64,000 bases of DNA from Xylocopilactobacillus apis (GTDB lineage: Bacteria > Bacillota > Bacilli > Lactobacillales > Lactobacillaceae): positions 1,508,001 to 1,572,000 of the forward strand of contig NZ_AP026801.1 in the NCBI RefSeq assembly GCF_033095965.1. Reading direction: 5' to 3'. A program made the position numbers and the translations under genes. Shown in pieces: positions 8,785-14,831 of this stretch (positions are counted from its first letter, which is position 1; each line of letters starts with the position of its first letter). The notes below the pieces were generated by a model. That model was not told the DNA's origin and made no database searches. It saw only the letters and a list, made by a program, of their open reading frames with translations.

Positions 8785-8909
8785 AAAAACCCGTCCTATT
8801 CAACTTTGGCTAGTTATAGGATGGGCTTAGGTTCACTTATTTAACTTAAACGCCACCGCCTTTAAAGCGGCTTACATTGAGCTGGTGTTTGCGCATCAGC
8901 TCTTTTTGT
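8785..8909 (-). ncRNA. antisense RNA antitoxin (copy 1)
   Basis: A near-consensus minus-strand promoter, TTGAAG (8939-8944), 17 bp, TATAAT (8916-8921), should start an RNA near 8909. It ends at the hairpin CCCATCCTAT...ATAGGACGGG followed by six T. The roughly 125-nt RNA is fully complementary to the toxin mRNA 3' region and converges with it, like RNAII of the Fst/par group. All elements recur in copies 2 and 3. Confidence 0.75.
8879..8907 (+). terminator. terminator of toxin 1 mRNA
   Basis: GAGCTGGTG...CATCAGCTC stem followed by five T on the plus strand, inside the region transcribed as antisense RNA. Confidence 0.75.
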
Positions 8910-9046
8910 ACTTAAATTATATATCTAAATTGGAATCACTTCAACTACTACCGTACGTTAACAAAAGCATAAGTAAACGTTGTCTATAATGTTCCACTGA
9001 TAAAGGAATTTTCACTGTTAAAACTTAATAGATAAACTTCTTATTT

Positions 9047-9271
9047 CTATTTTTGAGTTTTATAGATTTTGAAAAAATTCGCAGACATTACTAACAAAAA
9101 AACAATGATTACATTTGACAAAACAGAAATATTTGTAAAATACGATACGATCGATTGACCAAAATCAGACTGATCACCCAAAATAAAAGAACTATAAGTT
9201 AGATTAACAAACAATAAAAACAAACCAAAGAATAGACTTTTTAATGACCAATTTAGATAAAACTTATCCAT
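9047..9271 (-). CDS. small two-helix membrane protein (copy 1)
   Basis: A 74-residue protein from ATG 9269-9271, preceded by AAAAGGGTG; a TTG six codons earlier is a weaker start. It has two transmembrane segments (about residues 10-30 and 44-66) and a basic C-terminus KIYKTQK. I do not recognise a family. It lies between the toxin module and the CRISPR array trailer, transcribed away from the array. An almost identical copy is at 53722-53946 and a frameshifted one at 52203-52428, so it belongs to the repeated cassette. Confidence 0.65.
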   Translation of the reverse strand: MDKFYLNWSLKSLFFGLFLLFVNLTYSSFILGDQSDFGQSIVSYFTNISVLSNVIIVFLLVMSANFFKIYKTQK

Positions 9272-9376
9272 AAGCAACACCCTTTTCAATTAATAGCAAA
9301 CTTTAAATATTATATTACAAAAAATAAGTCAACTAAATGGATTATTGCCTTAAATTCTTAGTTCAACATACTAAAC

Positions 9377-9636
9377 ACTAACACCCCGCGAGTGCGGGGA
9401 ATACCAAACTGCCCGTGTACAAAATTTGCTGTTTCCAGGATCACCCCCGCGAGTGCGGGGAATACCTTGTATTGTAATCATCTGGGAGACATTCGCTAGA
9501 ATCACCCCCGCGAGTGCGGGGAATACAGGACTGAGGAATATGTACATGCATTGAATCAGGGATCACCCCCGCGAGTGCGGGGAATACTCTCCTTCAAGAG
9601 TAATGGCAACGGTAGGTAAAGGATCACCCCCGCGAG
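9377..9636 (-). CRISPR. CRISPR array 1 (type I-E repeat), interrupted by the prophage
   Basis: Repeats at 9377-9404, 9438-9465, 9499-9526, 9560-9587 and the half repeat 9621-9636, with four spacers of exactly 33 nt. The plus-strand repeat is GGATCACCCCCGCG plus AGTGCGGGGAATAC. Its complement ends in GTGATCC, the type I-E crRNA handle, so transcription is leftward and the leader is on the right. The left-most repeat is degenerate in its first seven bases, as expected of the trailer end. The fifth, leader-proximal repeat is cut after ...GCGAG by the prophage; its other half is at 51401-51412. No cas genes are present nearby. Confidence 0.95.
9630..9636. other. attL core inside the CRISPR repeat
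   Basis: CCGCGAG is shared by both prophage ends (here and 51394-51400). Joining 9621-9636 to 51401-51412 restores a perfect 28-bp consensus repeat, which shows that attB was a CRISPR repeat. Confidence 0.92.
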
Positions 9637-9648
9637 AGATTATCCCTT

Positions 9649-9738
9649 CCCTTAGTACCAAGGGTTTAGCCCGTTTTTGTCGCCGTTTTGTCGGCAAAAA
9701 ATAAAAAGAAAAAAATCCTTTAAAAAAAGGACTATACT
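9649..9738 (+). promoter_or_regulatory. prophage left-end repeats and promoter of the 9777 gene
   Basis: The segment contains the hairpin CCCTT-AGTACC-AAGGG (9649-9664), two GTCGCC/GTCGGC motifs 11 bp apart (9679 and 9690) resembling those next to attR, and an AT-rich inverted repeat AAATCCTTT / AAAGGATTT around a -10 TATACT at 9733-9738. The first motifs may be integrase arm sites; the last is the likely promoter of the next gene. Confidence 0.45.
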
Positions 9739-9776
9739 TTTATAAAAAGGATTTTTTAAAAAGGGGGTAGAAATTT

Positions 9777-10403
9777 ATGAAAAAGAAAAAATTTTATCAA
9801 AAGAAATGGTTTTGGATTTTAATCGGTGCGGTTGTGATAATCGGAATTATAGGAGATCTAACGGGCTTTGGCGATGACACAGATAATAGTAGTAAATCGT
9901 CATCGTCAGTGAAAAAAGAAGCAAAGTCAGAAGACAAGAAATCAAAAGCCGAGGAATCATCTAAAAAAGCGAGGTCAGAAGCGGTTTCTTCTTCTAAAAA
10001 AGCTAAGGCTGAAGCTGAGTCGAAATCGAAAGCTGAAGCCGAGGCAATGTCAAAATCAAAAAAAGAAGCATCCCAGAAAAAAGAGCAAGACGACTACAAT
10101 AAGCTAGTTCAGGCAGTAGCAAGTTTACCCGCCCAATCAAAAAATGTGATTACTTCTGCTAGTATCGACAAAGATACTAACTTTTTGATGTTGACCATGA
10201 CAGATGAAGCACTTAGCACGTCAGACGCAGAACTCAAAAATTTAGTCAAGTCTGCGTGGGAGATTGGGACAAGTTTGATCCAAAAATACCCACCATACCC
10301 AAAAGACAAGGTATCCTCTATGGTCGTAGTTCAAGACTCAGCAGGAAATCGACTAGGGCACACCTCAATTACTGGTGATTTTAAGTACGATGCGGATAAG
10401 TAA
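9777..10403 (+). CDS. membrane-anchored Lys/Glu/Ser-rich protein (lysogeny accessory gene)
   Basis: A 208-residue protein. A basic N-terminus (MKKKKFYQKK) and one transmembrane helix (residues 12-28) are followed by a low-complexity charged coiled-coil stretch (about 40-110) rich in SKSKAEAE repeats. A compact extracellular domain occupies 110-205, with SASIDKDTNFLMLTMTDEAL and a YPPYPKDKVSSMVVVQDSAGN segment. The topology places the C-terminal domain outside the cell. It has its own promoter and a GGGGG-type ribosome site. It is the first gene after attL and plus-strand, so it can be expressed in the lysogen. A role in superinfection exclusion or surface change is possible; no family is recognised. 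Confidence 0.7.
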   Translation: MKKKKFYQKKWFWILIGAVVIIGIIGDLTGFGDDTDNSSKSSSSVKKEAKSEDKKSKAEESSKKARSEAVSSSKKAKAEAESKSKAEAEAMSKSKKEASQKKEQDDYNKLVQAVASLPAQSKNVITSASIDKDTNFLMLTMTDEALSTSDAELKNLVKSAWEIGTSLIQKYPPYPKDKVSSMVVVQDSAGNRLGHTSITGDFKYDADK

Positions 10404-10420
10404 AAAAGACACCTATTAAA

Positions 10421-10681
10421 TTAGATGTCTTTTTTATTTTGCTTGATAAGATACGAAAGTAAGTCTTTTGAAGCAAGCTGATCTTGTCCGTAGTACTTTT
10501 TGCCTTTTCCAGGATCAGGGTTGATTGTGTAGTCAAAATCCTTATATATTTTTACCCCGTCAGCCCAATCATAGTAACCAATTGCCCATTTTAGCCCCTT
10601 GCGAACCTCATTTTCTAGCAGGTCGATAAGATACTCCGAGTCATAAGATATAAGCTGTCCACTTTTTCCTTTTATACTCAT
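10421..10681 (-). CDS. small acidic phage protein, paralogue of the 12337 protein
   Basis: 86 residues beginning MSIKGKSGQLISYDSEYLID. It shares MSIK, the pattern ISYDSEYLIDLLE / VSYDANDLIADILE, a central IGYYDWADGVKIYKDFD versus IAYYDWVKGIKIYKDYD and a C-terminal LSYLI / LLYLI with the protein at 12337-12618. Its start overlaps the upstream gene stop by four bases (ATGA), so both are translated from one transcript. Function unknown. Confidence 0.7.
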   Translation of the reverse strand: MSIKGKSGQLISYDSEYLIDLLENEVRKGLKWAIGYYDWADGVKIYKDFDYTINPDPGKGKKYYGQDQLASKDLLSYLIKQNKKDI

Positions 10682-11100
10682 TTATCCACCCAATTATACC
10701 GTGATCCAGTTATTAAATTTAGGACCGCATCATTGGATAAAATTAGCAAGAAAGGGTCTCCTTGAATCTGTTTAAAAGTTTCCCACAAGTGCTGATATTC
10801 TGGGTCTTTGCATAAAACACTTTTGGCATCTACAGCTTTTGGTTTGACACCCTGTGGGATCATCTTGTCCTCAACACCCTCGTCAATTAAATCTTTATAG
10901 TTCACTTTTGTGTCATCATAAGCTTCCCAGAAGCCCTCCCTATCTTCAATAATTTTTTTTAGTTCGTCCAGATCTTCTTTAGTAGCTTGACTGGATAAAA
11001 AGTATTTTGTCGCGGAACGATTATTAATGTAAGCATTTCTACCCCGGTTCTTGCCTTTCCACGCTTTACTAGCTTTAATCTGTGATTCAGGTACTACCAT
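10678..11100 (-). CDS. phage accessory protein, candidate regulator
   Basis: 140 residues. The N-terminus PESQIKASKAWKGKNRGR and the following NRSATKYFLSSQATKEDLDE resemble a widespread small Firmicutes phage/element protein of unknown function with a basic N-terminal segment and a short helix. The C-terminal half is acidic with no recognised motif. The gene is first in its operon and begins next to operator O1. It could be the repressor acting on the two matching operators; this is only inference. Confidence 0.6.
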   Translation of the reverse strand: MVVPESQIKASKAWKGKNRGRNAYINNRSATKYFLSSQATKEDLDELKKIIEDREGFWEAYDDTKVNYKDLIDEGVEDKMIPQGVKPKAVDAKSVLCKDPEYQHLWETFKQIQGDPFLLILSNDAVLNLITGSRYNWVDK

Positions 11101-11122
11101 AAAGCCACCTCCTCATCTAAAT

Positions 11123-11151
11123 AGTATATATCCTTAGGGGTATAAAAACCA
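11123..11151 (-). promoter_or_regulatory. leftward promoter with operator O1
   Basis: Minus-strand -10 TATACT (complement of 11123-11128). Just upstream is the 18-bp dyad TATATCCTTAGGGGTATA (11127-11144), lying in the -10/-35 spacer. Confidence 0.65.
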
Positions 11152-11197
11152 CTCTAAAATTTGTAACATAAATGTAACATTCAAAAGCTAAATTAAC

Positions 11198-11226
11198 TTG
11201 CAATTATATCCCTAGGGGTATATACT
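11198..11226 (+). promoter_or_regulatory. rightward promoter with operator O2
   Basis: -35 TTGCAA (11198-11203), 17 bp, -10 TATACT (11221-11226). The spacer holds TATATCCCTAGGGGTATA (11205-11222), differing from O1 at one position. Twin operators in the same place in two divergent promoters imply one shared repressor. Confidence 0.8.
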
Positions 11227-11263
11227 TAATTCATAAAGTTAAGAAAGAAAAGGATTAGCAAAA

Positions 11264-11644
11264 ATGAAAAAGAAAACCGATACAAAAAAATATACGATCT
11301 CAGAAAAAGCTTTTGAAAGAGTTCTTGAGGAGTACGAGCCAAACTCCTGGACAAAGCCAGGGACGGAGGAAGTCCGTTACTACTTACAAGCCGAAGATCT
11401 TGAAGACTTGATCGGGCTAGATCAGACCTTTCATAAAAGTGGGCGAAACGCTTCTTGCTACTTCATCGATGAAGACGGTGAAAAGGTAAAGGTTTCAAAC
11501 GTCAAGGGCTACGGCGAAGGCAGGACGGGCCACAAGACCTACATCAGTCAAAATCAAGTTTTCAGTGATTGGCTAAGAAACGACGACTACCATGACATAC
11601 CCGCACTCATCGCAAAAAGAATTGAAGAAAGATACGGAAAATAA
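11264..11644 (+). CDS. small phage accessory protein, first gene of the rightward operon
   Basis: 126 residues with a lysine-rich N-terminus (MKKKTDTKKYTISEKAFER), then acidic stretches and a C-terminal segment with VKGYGEGRTGHKTYISQNQ and IPALIAKRIEERYGK. No family is recognised. It has a good ribosome site (AAGAAAAGG) and follows promoter O2 by 37 bases. The gene lies in the accessory slot between attL and the lysis genes, where lysogenic conversion, exclusion or anti-defence genes are common. Confidence 0.65.
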   Translation: MKKKTDTKKYTISEKAFERVLEEYEPNSWTKPGTEEVRYYLQAEDLEDLIGLDQTFHKSGRNASCYFIDEDGEKVKVSNVKGYGEGRTGHKTYISQNQVFSDWLRNDDYHDIPALIAKRIEERYGK

Positions 11645-11658
11645 GGAGAACAGAAAAA

Positions 11659-11958
11659 ATGAAAAAATTAAGTGAAGTTGATATTGCGTATTACACAGAC
11701 AAGTATAAAGAGGCGGGTTACTCCCTAAAACAATTAGAAGATTATAAACTAGAAATCACAAAGCTTGATCAGTCAAATGATACCAGCATATATCTTGATG
11801 ATACCAATTTTTTGGAGTATAACCCGGGCAACAACACTTTCTACTTGTCATCTATACAGCCCTACTCACGAAGCATTCAATATAATGCGGATTCTTGGGA
11901 AAAAATTTTAAAATATTTATTTAAAAATATTTTTCATGGCGCTCATATAGATATCTAG
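11659..11958 (+). CDS. small acidic phage accessory protein
   Basis: 99 residues starting MKKLSEVDIAYYTDKYKEAG, with aromatic and Asn-rich centre (YLDDTNFLEYNPGNNTFYL). No recognised fold. Its ribosome site and start region, GGAGAACAGAAAAAATG plus AAAAAATTA, are repeated almost exactly before the next gene, suggesting that the two genes arose by, or exchanged ends by, duplication. Confidence 0.62.
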   Translation: MKKLSEVDIAYYTDKYKEAGYSLKQLEDYKLEITKLDQSNDTSIYLDDTNFLEYNPGNNTFYLSSIQPYSRSIQYNADSWEKILKYLFKNIFHGAHIDI

Positions 11959-11971
11959 GAGAACAGAAAAA

Positions 11972-12283
11972 ATGAAAAAATTAACTAAAGAACAAATTAA
12001 TGAACTTATTGATGGATACAGAATAGGTGAAAACCTGATTCAGAGGCATAAACACGGCGAGTTTTTCACCCCTGCTTACTTTTTTGAAAGAGAGTATGCC
12101 TGTTTCTTGGCAGAAGTTGAGGAAGGCTGCTTCGAAGGCATGAGCAATTCTTTCGAAGACTTCGATAAGTGGGTTGATGACGAGCTTGTCAATTATGACT
12201 TTGTATCAGGCCTCAAAGCAGAAAAAGAGAAAAAAAGAATCCGAGGAGCAGAAAAAATCACGCTTGACGATAAGCCATTTTAA
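11972..12283 (+). CDS. small acidic phage accessory protein
   Basis: 103 residues, MKKLTKEQINELIDGYRIGE, acidic in the middle (CFLAEVEEGCFEGMS, FEDFDKWVDDELV) and basic at the end. No recognised family. It is the third gene of the O2 operon and is followed by a terminator, so the operon is three genes long. Confidence 0.62.
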   Translation: MKKLTKEQINELIDGYRIGENLIQRHKHGEFFTPAYFFEREYACFLAEVEEGCFEGMSNSFEDFDKWVDDELVNYDFVSGLKAEKEKKRIRGAEKITLDDKPF

Positions 12284-12285
12284 GA

Positions 12286-12309
12286 AAAGACCGAAAGGTC
12301 TTTTTTTTT
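12286..12309 (+). terminator. terminator of the O2 operon
   Basis: AGACC-GAAA-GGTCT stem with a GAAA tetraloop followed by nine T. Confidence 0.88.
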
Positions 12310-12336
12310 GGTATACTCTTTTTTAGAGGAAAAACG

Positions 12337-12618
12337 ATGAGTATAAAAAATGATGATGGTTTTCGAGTGTCGTATGATGCAAATGATTTAATTGCTGATA
12401 TTTTAGAAGATATTGACATGGGGATTGAGTATGTGATCGCCTATTACGACTGGGTTAAGGGAATTAAGATTTATAAGGATTATGATCTTTTTCATCCGGC
12501 GCAAGAGACTATCGATGACCCCGATTTTCAAGAAATGGCAAAAGGCTTTGACGGCAAAGATCATCTTACCGCACAGTTTTTCTTGCTCTATCTGATACGA
12601 GAAAACGAAGCTTTTTAA
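12337..12618 (+). CDS. small acidic phage protein, paralogue of the 10421 protein
   Basis: 93 residues beginning MSIKNDDGFRVSYDANDLIA. The IAYYDWVKGIKIYKDYD core is shared with the 10421-10681 protein. A TATACT just after the terminator T run (12312-12317) and the AGAGGAAAAACG ribosome site suggest its own short promoter. The two paralogues frame the accessory module on opposite strands. Function unknown. Confidence 0.68.
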   Translation: MSIKNDDGFRVSYDANDLIADILEDIDMGIEYVIAYYDWVKGIKIYKDYDLFHPAQETIDDPDFQEMAKGFDGKDHLTAQFFLLYLIRENEAF

Positions 12619-12634
12619 AAAGCTTATTTTTTTT
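12608..12634 (+). terminator. terminator overlapping the 12337 gene stop
   Basis: Perfect palindrome AAGCTTTTTAAAAAGCTT (12608-12625) followed by eight T; the stop codon lies inside the hairpin. Confidence 0.75.
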
Positions 12635-12649
12635 GCACAAAAGAAAAAG

Positions 12650-12666
12650 GCCCGCTTTAAGCGGGC
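12650..12666 (-). terminator. GC-rich hairpin, minus-strand terminator
   Basis: GCCCGCTTTAAGCGGGC; on the minus strand it is followed by CTTTTTC. Probably a second stop for late phage transcripts. Confidence 0.6.
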
Positions 12667-12798
12667 ATGACTAATTTTTTACAAAGACATAAATGCACTA
12701 CAAGCTGTATCTTCATTAAAAAATTATTTTTTGTACAATATGTACCTCTTTAATCTACTACTTTTTAAAAATTACGTCAAATTTTTGCACAAAAAAAA

Positions 12799-12826
12799 GA
12801 GTCCAGGATTAGCAAAAAGTGGACTC
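12799..12826 (-). terminator. terminator of the late (lysis) transcript
   Basis: GAGTCCA / TGGACTC inverted repeat with eight T on the minus strand, 33 bases after the endolysin stop. The remaining bases between 12667 and 12798 are AT-rich with no gene seen. Confidence 0.82.
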
Positions 12827-12858
12827 TTTCATATCTCTATTTTAACACTTCAATAGGC

Positions 12859-13746
12859 TTAGTCAAACCGTGTGATCCCACTTCCGTGCGTGTAGCGGAC
12901 GGGGATGAACTCGGTTTTACTGACCTTGTAGAAAAGCTGTCCTTTGATCAAGTATAGACCCGTAAATTTCCACGGCGTGCCAGTCTTAAATTTTGTGTTA
13001 GTGCCTTTGATCTGGTTACCCTTGGAATCATAGGCGTTGATGCCATATCCAGGCTTGTAGTTGATCGTACACTTGTCTACCTGATCCGTGTAGGCTTGAT
13101 AGCCATACCAACCAGGCAAGTCGCGACCGAGAGCGTAAACGGGCTTACCATTAAGTACGTAGATTCCGCTCGCGTGCCAAGAAGTGCCTGTCTTAAGTTT
13201 TTGGTTTGATCCTACAACTGTCTTTCCCTGACCGTTGACGGCATTGACGCCATAGCCTTTCTTATAGTAGATCGTGACGATATTTGGATCGACGGGTGCT
13301 TGCTCTGCTCCGTAGTATCGATAGATGTAAAAGTACGGTTCGCCGTCAGCTTCCCAAGTCCTGTCATAGTTTGTGACAGATACTCCGTTCGCAGTCGCGT
13401 TACAGTGGATAATATTTTGTGAGTCAACAAAAATACCTGTGTGTCCACCTTCTTTAGCGCTTTGTCCTCGCCTGCCCCAGATGAAAATATCTCCATACTG
13501 CTTAGCACAACCGCAGTCCTCAGCGATAAGCTTAAAGCCGTTTGCCTTTAGCCAGTCGTGAAGGGTCTCGGTACTGAGCACGACTCCCGCACTACTCGCA
13601 CCCGCATTTCTAAGTGAAGTATAGACAGCACCAGAACAGTCCGCAGTTCCATCTGCTCCCGTCCTCGTGCCATACATGCTATAGCTAACCGGGATTGAAG
13701 CGAGATAGTGCATGTACGATATGGTTTTACTTAGACTGACTGTCAT
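12859..13746 (-). CDS. lys: endolysin (Amidase_5 / NlpC-P60-like) with two C-terminal wall-binding repeats
   Basis: 295 residues. The start ATG 13744-13746 is preferred because GGAGG lies eight bases upstream. The N-terminal peptidoglycan-hydrolase domain has Cys37 in TADCSGAVYTSL and His102 in GGHTGIFVD, the papain-like dyad of the bacteriophage peptidoglycan hydrolase family. The C-terminus has two repeats starting YKKGYGVNAVNGQGK (about 155) and YKPGYGINAYDSKGN (about 222), each ending in a Trp-rich -GTSWH / -GTPWKF segment, typical of lactobacillus lysin binding domains. It is the last late gene and overlaps the holin gene by 20 bases. Confidence 0.9.
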   Translation of the reverse strand: MTVSLSKTISYMHYLASIPVSYSMYGTRTGADGTADCSGAVYTSLRNAGASSAGVVLSTETLHDWLKANGFKLIAEDCGCAKQYGDIFIWGRRGQSAKEGGHTGIFVDSQNIIHCNATANGVSVTNYDRTWEADGEPYFYIYRYYGAEQAPVDPNIVTIYYKKGYGVNAVNGQGKTVVGSNQKLKTGTSWHASGIYVLNGKPVYALGRDLPGWYGYQAYTDQVDKCTINYKPGYGINAYDSKGNQIKGTNTKFKTGTPWKFTGLYLIKGQLFYKVSKTEFIPVRYTHGSGITRFD

Positions 13747-14146
13747 CACTCGTACCTCCTACCTTCTCTGGCATAGTTTCTGGGATTTCCTTGCCTTGTA
13801 GATTTCCGCCTTGATCTAAATCATTTTTTGAGTGTTCAGGCATAAAGCTCATGACGAGCTTTGCCTCGTCCTCAGCTTTTTTTAAAAAGCCAGAGATCCC
13901 GTCATAAAGCCCGGATGTGAAGCCTCCGACGATAAAACCAAGGAAACCTGCGCTTGCAAAATTGTGGTTGCTCGTGATAAGTACTGACACTAGACCTGCC
14001 ACGATTCCGAGGATCATCGAAATCCAAGGAAGCCACTTATTAGATAATTTGGTTTGCTTTACTGCTGCGACAAGTGCATACACGATCGCAACGATGATGA
14101 CGATTTCGGCTGTTGTGCCGAGGTTTAAAGATTGTAATAGTTCCAT
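13727..14146 (-). CDS. holin
   Basis: 139 residues with an N-terminal hydrophobic helix (TTAEIVIIVAIVYALVAAV, about 11-29), a second and third segment (WISMILGIVAGLVSVLI, AGFLGFIVGGFTSGLY) and a long charged cytoplasmic tail. Size, topology and position directly upstream of the endolysin fit a phage holin that forms the membrane lesions for lysis timing. The exact holin family is uncertain. Confidence 0.82.
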   Translation of the reverse strand: MELLQSLNLGTTAEIVIIVAIVYALVAAVKQTKLSNKWLPWISMILGIVAGLVSVLITSNHNFASAGFLGFIVGGFTSGLYDGISGFLKKAEDEAKLVMSFMPEHSKNDLDQGGNLQGKEIPETMPEKVGGTSDDSQSK

Positions 14147-14148
14147 TT

Positions 14149-14418
14149 TTAAGTCCTCTTTCTAAAAAAATTGACTTGTTTTTGCAAGTCCGATATTTCT
14201 TGATCCTGTTTGTGGATCTGATCATGTAAATTCGATATTTCTTCTTTAAGCTGAATTCGCTCATCTGATAGGTCTTTCACCTCTTTTAAAAGTCCTGGCA
14301 TGCTTTTAGAGTAGGCATCTTCTTTAACACCAGAGACATTAAGCTTCCCGACTAAAAAGCTGGCAAGTCCTGCGACGCCAGCCGAGATAAAAGCGATAAC
14401 GATATCATTTCCTGTCAT
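14149..14418 (-). CDS. small membrane/coiled-coil protein of the lysis module
   Basis: 89 residues with one transmembrane helix (IVIAFISAGVAGLASFLVG, about 6-24) followed by a coiled coil rich in Glu, Lys and Leu to the end. Such proteins sit before the holin in many lactobacillus phages and may be antiholin or lysis accessory factors. Specific function unproven. Its start overlaps the upstream gene stop. Confidence 0.68.
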   Translation of the reverse strand: MTGNDIVIAFISAGVAGLASFLVGKLNVSGVKEDAYSKSMPGLLKEVKDLSDERIQLKEEISNLHDQIHKQDQEISDLQKQVNFFRKRT

Positions 14419-14827
14419 GCCTTGCCTTTACCTCCTTCTTTTGTAGTCGATCTCCCCACCAGCTCTCAAAAAAGATTTGGAGTGAAACCGCGCAAAACAA
14501 AATTGAGGTAAGCGAGATAATGGGGCGGTCTCCGCCCTGGATGTCGTGAGCGACAAAAATCGCCGTGTAAAAAGCCCAAATGAACTCTAAGAGAAAAACG
14601 TTTGCTCTATGCCAGTCGGGCTCGACCTCGAAGGCGGAGTTGACGACTGTAAAAGTCCCGACCACGATTAGAAAGATCGCGGGTAAAGTAGTGTCCAGGA
14701 CGTCAAAGAATTGCCTTAGCTCTCCTGAGTCCAGGATATCCGGCGCAAAAAGAAAAAAAGCTCCTAAGACCAGTGTCTCTAAGCCCGTGAAAAACCAGAA
14801 GCGATTGTGGATGATGTTGTGTTTCAT
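14405..14827 (-). CDS. four-helix membrane protein of the lysis region
   Basis: 140 residues with about four hydrophobic segments (FWFFTGLETLVLGAFFLF, LPAIFLIVVGTFTVV, FLLEFIWAFYTAIFVA, ISLTSILFCAVSLQIFF) and a basic tail. No enzyme motif. It sits between the baseplate gene and the lysis genes; it may be a second holin-like protein or an exclusion factor. Confidence 0.65.
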   Translation of the reverse strand: MKHNIIHNRFWFFTGLETLVLGAFFLFAPDILDSGELRQFFDVLDTTLPAIFLIVVGTFTVVNSAFEVEPDWHRANVFLLEFIWAFYTAIFVAHDIQGGDRPIISLTSILFCAVSLQIFFESWWGDRLQKKEVKARHDRK

Positions 14828-14831
14828 TTTT

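Noticed and set aside
8615-8803. 62-residue minus-strand ORF antisense to toxin 1
   Set aside because: It is a shadow of the toxin mRNA; the same place in copies 2 and 3 does not keep the frame.
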